A program made the position numbers and the translations under genes. This document shows positions 54,676 to 61,093 of a stretch of 61,093 nucleotides of DNA, one piece after another. The stretch is from Streptomyces sp. ADI96-02 (GTDB taxonomy: Bacteria > Actinomycetota > Actinomycetes > Streptomycetales > Streptomycetaceae), in contig NZ_ML123034.1 of NCBI RefSeq assembly GCF_003846185.1, positions 3,968,300 through 4,029,392 of the forward strand. The letters are read 5' to 3'. How positions within the stretch are numbered: the stretch's first letter is position 1; the number at the start of each line of letters is the position of its first letter. Under the pieces are notes generated by a model. It was not told the DNA's origin. It did not search any database and was given only the letters and a program-made list of their open reading frames with translations.

Positions 54676-55331
54676 TGCGAATCGTCCTCGTCGGGCCTCC
54701 GGGCGCCGGCAAGGGAACGCAGGCTGCGTACCTTGCCAAGAACCTGTCGATTCCGCACATCTCCACGGGCGACCTCTTCCGCGCCAACATCAGCCAGGGC
54801 ACCGACCTTGGCAAGCAGGCCCGCGCCTTCATGGACGCGGGGCGGCTGGTGCCGGACGAGGTCACCATCGGGATGGCCAAGGACCGCATGTCCCAGTCGG
54901 ACGCCGTGAACGGCTTCCTGCTGGACGGCTTCCCGCGGAACGTGGGCCAGGCCGAAGCCCTTGACGTGATCCTCAAGGACGAGGGCGTGAAGCTGGACGC
55001 GGTCCTCGATCTGGAGGTCCCCGAGGACGAGGTCGTCAAGCGGATCGCGGGCCGCCGCATCTGCCGCAACGACAGCGCGCACGTCTTCCACGTGACGTAC
55101 AACCCGCCGAAGGCCGAGGGCGTCTGCGACGCCTGCGGCGGCGAGCTGTACCAGCGGGACGACGACAGCGAGGAGACGGTCCGCACCCGGCTGGAGGTCT
55201 ACCACACGGAGACCGAGCCGATCATCGACTACTACCGGGCCCAGGGCCTGGTCGTGACCATCTCCGCGCTCGGCAAGGTCACCGAGGTGACCGAGCGCGC
55301 GATGGAGGCGCTGAAGTCCGACCAGGGCTGA
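54675..55331 (+). CDS. adk: Adenylate kinase
   Basis: This enzyme balances AMP, ADP and ATP. The P-loop GPPGAGKGTQ is at residues 7-16. GFPRNVGQAEAL and the LID region with RRICRNDS, VCDACGG follow. The LID has three cysteines, Cys in ICRND and the CDAC pair, so the fourth metal ligand may be a nearby His, Asp or Ser. The protein is 218 residues. ATG 54675 overlaps secY, and a terminator follows. Confidence 0.96.
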   Translation: MRIVLVGPPGAGKGTQAAYLAKNLSIPHISTGDLFRANISQGTDLGKQARAFMDAGRLVPDEVTIGMAKDRMSQSDAVNGFLLDGFPRNVGQAEALDVILKDEGVKLDAVLDLEVPEDEVVKRIAGRRICRNDSAHVFHVTYNPPKAEGVCDACGGELYQRDDDSEETVRTRLEVYHTETEPIIDYYRAQGLVVTISALGKVTEVTERAMEALKSDQG

Positions 55332-55354
55332 GCGCCACCCCGTATCACCGTTGT

Positions 55355-55394
55355 GCAGTCGGCCGCGGCGCCTCAGGGCGTCGCGGCCGACTGC
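55355..55394 (+). terminator. Terminator after adk
   Basis: GCAGTCGGCCGCGGCGCC pairs with GGGCGTCGCGGCCGACTGC over about 18 positions with one G-T pair, closing a TCAG loop, and is followed by TTGCGC. Confidence 0.88.
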
Positions 55395-55494
55395 TTGCGC
55401 CCGTATCGCCCGTATCGTTGGGTACGGCGCAGGAGTCCCCGTCAGCCCCCTCCCGTGAGCCCCCTCACCCGTCGATGCAGAGAGGCGCCGAGCA

Positions 55495-56331
55495 ATGGTG
55501 CAGATCAAGACCCCCGAGCAGATCGCGAAGATGCGCGAGGCGGGCCTGGTGGTCGCTGCCATTCACGCCGCCACCCGGGAGGCGGCGGTGCCCGGCGCCA
55601 CCACGAAGGACCTGGACCAGGTCGCCCGCAAGGTGATCGCCGACCACGGCGCGAAGTCGAACTTCCTCGGTTACGGCGGCTTCCCCGCGACCATCTGCAC
55701 CTCGGTCAACGAGGTCGTGGTCCACGGCATCCCGGACGAGAAGACCGTGCTCAAGGACGGCGACATCATCTCGATCGACGCCGGCGCGATCGTGGACGGC
55801 TGGCACGGCGACGCCGCGTACACCGCGTTCGTGGGAACGGGTCACGCTCCGGAGCTGATCGAGCTGTCCCGGGTCACCGAGGAGTCGATGTGGGCCGGGA
55901 TCGCCGCGATGAAGGTGAACAACCGCCTGGTCGACATCTCGAAGGCGATCGAGTCCTACATCCGCCGCCAGCCGCGTCCGGCCACCGGCAAGTACGGGAT
56001 CATCGAGGACTACGGCGGCCACGGCATCGGCACCGAGATGCACATGGACCCGCACCTGCTGAACTACGTCTCCCGCAAGCGCGGCAAGGGCATCAAGCTG
56101 GTGCCCGGCGTCTGCCTGGCGATCGAGCCCATGGTCTCGCTCGGTACGGCGCGAACGGAGGTGCTGAGCGACGACTGGACCGTCCTGACCACGGACGGCA
56201 CCTGGTCCTCGCACTGGGAGCACTCCATCGCGCTGACCGAGGAGGGCCCGCTCGTGCTGACGGCTCCGGACTGCGGCCGGGCCCGGCTCGCGGAGTACGG
56301 CGTCACGGCCGCGCCCGACCCGCTGGGCTGA
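55495..56331 (+). CDS. map: Methionine aminopeptidase, type I
   Basis: Map removes the initiator Met from new proteins. Metal ligands are visible: SIDAGAIVDGWHGDAAYT with two Asp, GHGIGTEMH with His, and the Glu residues in AIEPMV and ITLTEEGP-type (ALTEEGP) near the end. The length, 278, is normal. ATG 55495 follows AGAGAGGCGCCGAGCA. It lies between adk and infA, common in actinobacteria. Confidence 0.95.
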   Translation: MVQIKTPEQIAKMREAGLVVAAIHAATREAAVPGATTKDLDQVARKVIADHGAKSNFLGYGGFPATICTSVNEVVVHGIPDEKTVLKDGDIISIDAGAIVDGWHGDAAYTAFVGTGHAPELIELSRVTEESMWAGIAAMKVNNRLVDISKAIESYIRRQPRPATGKYGIIEDYGGHGIGTEMHMDPHLLNYVSRKRGKGIKLVPGVCLAIEPMVSLGTARTEVLSDDWTVLTTDGTWSSHWEHSIALTEEGPLVLTAPDCGRARLAEYGVTAAPDPLG

Positions 56332-56500
56332 AGCGGCCCGCCGGCAGGTCTAAGGATCACCGGTACGGGGCAAACTTGACGGATTCGTCTTTTGGGTCCC
56401 GCTGACGTAGACTGACTCGTCGGCTCTCGTGCATCAGTGTGTCCACAGGCAGCACTCGGTGGCGAGAATCGATCAAGGTAGCCGATTCGAAAGGCGAAGC

Positions 56501-56722
56501 GTGGCCAAGAAGCAAGGTGCCATCGAAATTGAGGGCACCGTGATCGAGTCCCTCCCGAACGCCATGTTCAAGGTGGAACTCCAGAACGGTCACAAGGTCC
56601 TCGCGCACATCTCCGGCAAGATGCGGATGCACTACATCCGTATCCTCCCGGACGACCGGGTCGTCGTGGAGCTCTCCCCGTACGACCTGACGCGTGGCCG
56701 GATCGTCTACCGCTACAAGTAG
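56501..56722 (+). CDS. infA: Translation initiation factor IF-1
   Basis: IF-1 blocks the A site during initiation. The 73-residue OB-fold protein begins [19 protein letters not shown] and ends with [11 protein letters not shown] 56501 follows CGAAAGGCGAAGC. A -10-like TAGACT at 56408 and TTGACG at 56376 lie upstream, but their spacing (26) is too long for a normal promoter. rpmJ follows after 60 bases. Confidence 0.97.
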   Translation: MAKKQGAIEIEGTVIESLPNAMFKVELQNGHKVLAHISGKMRMHYIRILPDDRVVVELSPYDLTRGRIVYRYK

Positions 56723-56782
56723 ATCTTGCCTGCACCACGTTTCGGCGCGGTGACGGCACTGACCCGGAGAACCTGACATCCC

Positions 56783-56896
56783 ATGAAGGTCAAGCCGAGC
56801 GTCAAGAAGATCTGCGACAAGTGCAAGGTGATCCGCCGTCACGGTCGGGTCATGGTCATCTGCGACAACCTGCGCCACAAGCAGCGCCAGGGCTGA
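56783..56896 (+). CDS. rpmJ: 50S ribosomal protein L36 (zinc-type)
   Basis: L36 is the smallest 50S protein. This 37-residue protein ([16 protein letters not shown] start, NLRHKQRQG end) has three cysteines and a histidine (Cys11, Cys14, Cys27, His32), the zinc-binding form. ATG 56783 follows CCGGAGAACCTGACATCCC. The infA-rpmJ-rpsM order is standard. The 193-base gap before rpsM has no further gene. Confidence 0.96.
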   Translation: MKVKPSVKKICDKCKVIRRHGRVMVICDNLRHKQRQG

Positions 56897-57089
56897 AGCA
56901 CGACCGCCTGCATCTCGCAGACTTCGCGCGACGCACGTAATTCGTACATACGCAGCGCCCGTCCAAGCCACGGCTGACGACACCTCCGGCGGGGGCCGGG
57001 GACCCGGACGTACCACCACTCCCTGCGGGTGGTCGGCGGTCGGGAGCGGCACTGCGGAAGACCCCCGATCTAACAACTGGAGCCATTGA

Positions 57090-57470
57090 ATGGCACGCGT
57101 TTCAGGTGTTGACATCCCGCGCGAAAAGCGCGTGGAGGTTGCCCTCACCTACGTCTTCGGCATCGGGCGCACCCGGTCCAAGGAGATCCTCGCCACCACC
57201 GGCGTGAACCCGAACGCCCGCGTTCGCGACCTGGCCGAAGAGGACCTGGTCAAGATCCGCGAGTACGTGGACGCCAACCTCCGCACCGAGGGTGACCTCC
57301 GCCGCGAGATCCAGGCCGACATCCGCCGCAAGGTCGAGATCGGCTGCTACCAGGGCATCCGGCACCGTCGTGGTCTGCCGGTCCACGGTCAGCGCACCAG
57401 CACGAACGCCCGTACCCGCAAGGGCCCGCGTCGCGCGATCGCCGGCAAGAAGAAGCCGGGCAAGAAGTAG
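57090..57470 (+). CDS. rpsM: 30S ribosomal protein S13
   Basis: S13 contacts L5 and the P-site tRNA. The 126-residue protein begins [25 protein letters not shown] and has the basic tail [31 protein letters not shown]. The helix-two-turn-helix [15 protein letters not shown] is intact. ATG 57090 follows ACTGGAGCCATTGA. It heads the alpha operon with rpsK, rpoA and rplQ. No rpsD gene follows rpsK here, as in other streptomycetes. Confidence 0.97.
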   Translation: MARVSGVDIPREKRVEVALTYVFGIGRTRSKEILATTGVNPNARVRDLAEEDLVKIREYVDANLRTEGDLRREIQADIRRKVEIGCYQGIRHRRGLPVHGQRTSTNARTRKGPRRAIAGKKKPGKK

Positions 57471-57575
57471 TCCTCAGCGGACGCACTGCGGACGTCCGGA
57501 TCGCCGGGCAACCGCAGCAACCAGCGGTCTTCGCTGTAGGACCGATCACCTCCCCTCTCCATCTGGAGTCAAGAC

Positions 57576-57980
57576 ATGCCCCCCAAGGGTCGTCAGGGCG
57601 CAGCCAAGAAGGTGCGTCGCAAGGAAAAGAAGAACGTCGCTCACGGCCACGCGCACATCAAGAGCACGTTCAACAACACCATCGTCTCGATCACGGACCC
57701 CTCGGGCAACGTGATCTCCTGGGCCTCCGCCGGCCACGTCGGCTTCAAGGGCTCGCGCAAGTCCACCCCCTTCGCCGCGCAGATGGCCGCCGAGTCGGCC
57801 GCCCGCCGCGCGCAGGAGCACGGCATGCGCAAGGTCGACGTCTTCGTGAAGGGTCCGGGCTCCGGCCGCGAGACCGCGATCCGCTCGCTCCAGGCCACGG
57901 GCCTGGAGGTCGGTTCGATCCAGGACGTCACCCCGACGCCGCACAACGGCTGCCGTCCGCCGAAGCGTCGCCGCGTCTGA
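57576..57980 (+). CDS. rpsK: 30S ribosomal protein S11
   Basis: S11 lies on the platform at the mRNA exit. The 134-residue protein has a basic start ([20 protein letters not shown]), [20 protein letters not shown] in the middle, and the end [19 protein letters not shown] 57576 follows ATCTGGAGTCAAGAC. rpoA follows after 136 bases with a hairpin. Confidence 0.97.
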   Translation: MPPKGRQGAAKKVRRKEKKNVAHGHAHIKSTFNNTIVSITDPSGNVISWASAGHVGFKGSRKSTPFAAQMAAESAARRAQEHGMRKVDVFVKGPGSGRETAIRSLQATGLEVGSIQDVTPTPHNGCRPPKRRRV

Positions 57981-58023
57981 CCCGTCACGGCCGGTGACGG
58001 CCGTGCGGCAGTAGCGCCGGTTG

Positions 58024-58056
58024 CGGGCGGTACGTCCCTTCGGGGCGTGCCGCCCG
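58024..58056 (+). other. UUCG hairpin in the rpoA leader
   Basis: CGGGCGGTACG and its near complement, with a one-base bulge, then CCC-TTCG-GGG, form a hairpin of about 13 pairs with a UUCG loop. It lies 60 bases before rpoA and has no T-run. Confidence 0.65.
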
Positions 58057-58116
58057 TACCCTTGTCTCATCTGTCGGGCATCAAATAGCGGGTGCCCACG
58101 ACTGAAGGATCACCGC

Positions 58117-59139
58117 ATGCTTATCGCTCAGCGTCCGTCGCTGACCGAAGAGGTCGTCGACGAGTTCCGCTCCCGGTTCGTGATCGAGCCGCTGGAGCCG
58201 GGCTTCGGTTACACCCTCGGCAACTCCCTGCGCCGCACCCTCCTCTCCTCGATCCCCGGCGCCGCTGTCACCAGCATCCGGATCGACGGGGTCCTGCACG
58301 AGTTCACCACCGTGCCGGGCGTCAAGGAGGACGTGACCGACCTCATCCTCAACATCAAGCAGCTCGTCGTCTCCTCGGAGCACGACGAGCCGGTCGTGAT
58401 GTACCTGCGCAAGCAGGGTCCCGGCCTGGTCACCGCCGCCGACATCGCGCCCCCGGCCGGTGTCGAGGTGCACAACCCGGACCTGGTCCTCGCCACGCTC
58501 AACGGCAAGGGCAAGCTGGAGATGGAGCTGACCGTCGAGCGCGGTCGCGGCTACGTCTCCGCCGTCCAGAACAAGCAGGTGGGCCAGGAGATCGGCCGGA
58601 TTCCGGTCGACTCCATCTACTCGCCGGTGCTCAAGGTCACGTACAAGGTCGAGGCGACCCGTGTCGAGCAGCGCACCGACTTCGACAAGCTGATCGTCGA
58701 CGTCGAGACCAAGCAGGCCATGCGTCCCCGTGACGCCATGGCGTCGGCGGGCAAGACCCTGGTCGAGCTGTTCGGTCTGGCGCGCGAGCTCAACATCGAC
58801 GCCGAGGGCATCGACATGGGCCCGTCCCCGACGGACGCGGCGCTCGCCGCTGATCTGGCGCTGCCGATCGAGGAGCTGGAGCTCACGGTCCGTTCGTACA
58901 ACTGCCTCAAGCGCGAGGGCATCCACTCCGTGGGTGAGCTCGTGGCGCGTTCCGAGGCCGACCTGCTCGACATCCGCAACTTCGGCGCGAAGTCGATCGA
59001 CGAGGTCAAGGCGAAGCTGGCCGGTATGGGCCTCGCGCTGAAGGACTCGCCTCCCGGCTTCGACCCGACCGCCGCCGCCGACGCCTTCGGCGCCGACGAC
59101 GACGCGGACGCCGGTTTCGTGGAGACCGAGCAGTACTGA
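58117..59139 (+). CDS. rpoA: DNA-directed RNA polymerase subunit alpha
   Basis: Alpha dimers start polymerase assembly and bind regulators. The N-terminal domain (about 1-230) has the dimer-interface [21 protein letters not shown]. The C-terminal domain (about 250-315) has [19 protein letters not shown] and [20 protein letters not shown]. An acidic tail ends the protein. It is 340 residues. ATG 58117 follows GAAGGATCACCGC. rplQ follows after 92 bases. Confidence 0.97.
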   Translation: MLIAQRPSLTEEVVDEFRSRFVIEPLEPGFGYTLGNSLRRTLLSSIPGAAVTSIRIDGVLHEFTTVPGVKEDVTDLILNIKQLVVSSEHDEPVVMYLRKQGPGLVTAADIAPPAGVEVHNPDLVLATLNGKGKLEMELTVERGRGYVSAVQNKQVGQEIGRIPVDSIYSPVLKVTYKVEATRVEQRTDFDKLIVDVETKQAMRPRDAMASAGKTLVELFGLARELNIDAEGIDMGPSPTDAALAADLALPIEELELTVRSYNCLKREGIHSVGELVARSEADLLDIRNFGAKSIDEVKAKLAGMGLALKDSPPGFDPTAAADAFGADDDADAGFVETEQY

Positions 59140-59231
59140 GCACCACCCGCACGACTTCCGTGAGGCGTCCGCCCCACGGGAACTGACACCGGTACCTGAT
59201 ACGGCCGGTGCAGCACACAAGGAGAATCACC

Positions 59232-59756
59232 ATGCCGCGTCCCGCAAAGGGTGCCCGTCTGGGCGGCAGCGCCGCGCACGAGCGTCTGCTTCTCGCGAAC
59301 CTCGCGAAGTCGCTGTTCGAGCACGGCCGCATCACGACGACCGAGGCCAAGGCCCGCCGCCTGCGTCCGGTCGCCGAGCGCCTCGTCACCAAGGCGAAGA
59401 AGGGCGACATCCACAACCGTCGCCTGGTGCTCCAGACGATCACGGACAAGGGCGTCGTGCACACGCTCTTCACCGAGATCGCTCCCCGGTACGAGAACCG
59501 CCCCGGTGGTTACACGCGTATCACCAAGATCGGCAACCGTCGTGGCGACAACGCCCCGATGGCGGTCATCGAGCTGGTCGAGGCGCTGACCGTGGCCCAG
59601 CAGGCCACCGGTGAGGCCGAGGCCGCGACGAAGCGCGCGGTCAAGGAAGACGCCCTCAAGAAGGACGAGGCCCCCGCGGCCGACTCCTCCGAGGAGACCG
59701 TCGAGGACGCCAAGCCGGCCGACAAGGCCGACGACGCGGAGTCCAAGGACGCCTGA
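59232..59756 (+). CDS. rplQ: 50S ribosomal protein L17 with acidic tail
   Basis: L17 sits near the tunnel exit. The core (about residues 1-120) includes [19 protein letters not shown] and [25 protein letters not shown] strands. After that a tail of about 50 residues, rich in Ala, Asp, Glu and Lys, is added, making 174 in total. I chose ATG 59232 behind AAGGAGAATCACC. A terminator follows, then truA. Confidence 0.97.
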   Translation: MPRPAKGARLGGSAAHERLLLANLAKSLFEHGRITTTEAKARRLRPVAERLVTKAKKGDIHNRRLVLQTITDKGVVHTLFTEIAPRYENRPGGYTRITKIGNRRGDNAPMAVIELVEALTVAQQATGEAEAATKRAVKEDALKKDEAPAADSSEETVEDAKPADKADDAESKDA

Positions 59757-59775
59757 GCGTTCTGAGACCGAGGAG

Positions 59776-59813
59776 CGGGCCCGCATCACCCTTCGGGGCG
59801 GTGCGGGCCCGTT
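59776..59813 (+). terminator. Terminator after rplQ with UUCG loop
   Basis: CGGGCCCGCA pairs with TGCGGGCCCG, with an inner CACCC-TTCG-GGGCG part, closing a UUCG loop and followed by GTTCTG. It ends the alpha operon. Confidence 0.85.
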
Positions 59814-59845
59814 CTGCTGAGCAGGGGTAGGGAGAGGATGACGCG

Positions 59846-60700
59846 GTGAGTGACGAGGCGGAGCCCGGTTTCGTACGGGTGCGGCTGGACCTGTCCTACG
59901 ACGGCGGGGACTTCTCCGGCTGGGCGAAGCAGACCAGCCGCCGCACGGTGCAGGGGGAGATCGAGGACGCGCTGCGGACCGTGACCCGGTCCACCGTCAC
60001 GTACGACCTGACGGTGGCGGGCCGCACGGACGCCGGGGTGCACGCGCGCGGCCAGGTGGCCCATGTGGACCTGCCGGAGGCGGTGTGGGCTGAGCACGAG
60101 GAGAAGCTGCTGCGGCGGCTGGCGGGGCGGCTCCCGCCGGACGTGCGGATCTGGCGGGCGGCCCCCGCCCCGGCGGGGTTCAACGCCCGCTTCTCGGCGC
60201 TCTGGCGGCGTTACGCGTACCGGGTCGGCGACCGGCCCGGCGGGGTCGATCCGCTGACGCGCGGTCATGTGCTGTGGCACGACCGGCCGCTGGACGTGGA
60301 CGCGATGAACGAGGCGGCGGCGCTGATGGTCGGCGAGCACGACTTCGCCGCGTACTGCAAGAAGCGCGAGGGCGCGACGACCATCCGTACGCTCCAGAAG
60401 CTGAGTTGGGTACGGGACGCGTCCACGGGCGTGCTGACCGCGACCGTGCAGGCGGACGCGTTCTGCCACAACATGGTGCGCGCGCTGATCGGCGCGGCGC
60501 TGTTCGTCGGTGACGGGCGGCGGCCGTCCGCCTGGCCGGCCGAGGTGCTGGCGGCGAAGGTGCGCGACCCGGCGGTGCACGTGGTGCGCCCGCACGGCCT
60601 GACGCTGGAGGAAGTGGCCTACCCGGCGGACGCGTTGCTGGCGGCGCGGGCCCTGGAGGCCCGTAACGTCAGGACGTTGCCGGGGGCGGGGTGCTGCTGA
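59846..60700 (+). CDS. truA: tRNA pseudouridine(38-40) synthase
   Basis: TruA isomerises uridines 38-40 in the tRNA anticodon stem. The catalytic aspartate lies in [19 protein letters not shown]. The start has [18 protein letters not shown], and the region [19 protein letters not shown] is typical near the C-terminus. The protein is 284 residues. GTG 59846 follows GGGAGAGGATGACGCG. The stop overlaps the end of the minus-strand gene by 32 bases. Confidence 0.95.
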   Translation: MSDEAEPGFVRVRLDLSYDGGDFSGWAKQTSRRTVQGEIEDALRTVTRSTVTYDLTVAGRTDAGVHARGQVAHVDLPEAVWAEHEEKLLRRLAGRLPPDVRIWRAAPAPAGFNARFSALWRRYAYRVGDRPGGVDPLTRGHVLWHDRPLDVDAMNEAAALMVGEHDFAAYCKKREGATTIRTLQKLSWVRDASTGVLTATVQADAFCHNMVRALIGAALFVGDGRRPSAWPAEVLAAKVRDPAVHVVRPHGLTLEEVAYPADALLAARALEARNVRTLPGAGCC

Positions 60701-61061
60701 GCGTCCCCCGGGCCGCGCGCCGCTGCCGCAGGGCGCGGGTCAGGCTTCCCGCGTAGTACAGCGCGAAGCCGGTCGTGAACGCGGTGCGCGGCCAGCCGGT
60801 CTCCGGGCTGGACCAGGCCAGCGCCGACCCCGTCGTGAACACCAGCAGGGCCAGGACGCGCCAGATCCACCAGCGGCGCGGTCGGGTCGGGGCGGCGCCC
60901 GGCGGGCCGTCGGGGTGGACGCCGTCCGCGGCGGCCGGCGCGGGGCGCAGGGCCGGGTCGGGTCCGTCGAGGACGACGGTCTCGTCGGGCGGCAGGTCCG
61001 TGCCTGTGGAGCGGGCGGGGCGCGGGACGCGCGGGAAGGCGAGCAGGGCGGGCAGACGCAC
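60669..61061 (-). CDS. Small membrane protein of unknown function
   Basis: The 130-residue protein has a Pro/Arg/Asp-rich cytosolic N-terminal half and two hydrophobic segments: [19 protein letters not shown] and the following [15 protein letters not shown]. It ends in a basic, Ala-rich tail. I do not recognise a defined family; similar small proteins are seen near truA in streptomycetes, by memory only. GTG 61061 has AAGGATCCCTCCC upstream on the minus strand. On the plus strand, GGAGGG at 61075 and GTG/ATG at 61085/61088 hint at the start of another gene just at the window edge. Confidence 0.65.
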   Translation of the reverse strand: MRLPALLAFPRVPRPARSTGTDLPPDETVVLDGPDPALRPAPAAADGVHPDGPPGAAPTRPRRWWIWRVLALLVFTTGSALAWSSPETGWPRTAFTTGFALYYAGSLTRALRQRRAARGTLSSTPPPATS

Positions 61062-61093
61062 GGGAGGGATCCTTGGAGGGTGTCGTGATGACC

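Noticed and set aside
56376..56413. TTGACG and TAGACT as an infA promoter
   Set aside because: Each box is good on its own, but they are 26 bases apart, too far for a normal vegetative promoter. TAGACT may work with another, weaker -35.

Overview
The window is chromosomal DNA from a high-GC actinomycete, almost certainly Streptomyces or a close relative. The signs are strong G/C bias at third codon positions, frequent GTG and TTG starts behind purine-rich Shine-Dalgarno sites, tRNA genes without an encoded CCA, and the gene order rpmG-hadA-hadB ... trnW-secE-nusG-rplK-rplA ... rplJ-rplL-rpoB-rpoC-rpsL-rpsG-fusA-tuf ... rpsJ to truA. No rRNA, CRISPR array, insertion sequence or prophage gene was seen.

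Positions 1-11158 hold the 3' part of an unrecognised gene, then a tightly coupled ten-gene cluster for a second, partial respiratory complex I (nuoA B C H I J K L M N). It has no nuoD, E, F or G. Many subunits carry low-complexity tails or linkers. Next come a mechanosensitive channel with a zinc-ribbon-like tail, an HtpX membrane protease, two small membrane proteins (YccF and GlsB/YeaQ types), a minus-strand alkylation-repair pair (ogt-alkB), YajQ and tRNA-Tyr.

Positions 15.8-23.4 kb are mixed housekeeping: an NAD(P)-binding protein, an amidohydrolase that appears to have lost catalytic residues, tRNA-Thr, tRNA-Met, rpmG, the hadA-hadB dehydratase pair, murB, an adenosine-deaminase-family enzyme, an aspartate aminotransferase and tRNA-Trp.

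From 23.5 kb to 60.7 kb the window is the core gene-expression region: secE, nusG, rplKA, a lipoprotein gene, rplJL behind an L10-type RNA leader, rpoBC, the str operon (rpsL rpsG fusA tuf), one secreted serine protease, then the S10, spc and alpha operons (rpsJ to rplQ, including secY, adk, map, infA and rpmJ), ending with truA and a small membrane protein on the minus strand. Several promoters, terminators and hairpins are visible between operons.

The most notable non-coding signal is a 25-nt hairpin element, 24/25 identical, in the 5' leaders of both rpsL (37164-37188) and rpsJ (43043-43067), about 5.9 kb apart. It looks like a shared regulatory RNA or operator joining the str and S10 operons. 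Other items worth checking are the NuoD-less complex I cluster, the amidohydrolase pseudoenzyme, the RGG-like tail on S3, the empty tRNA-Tyr integration target and the short tuf-rpsJ interval.
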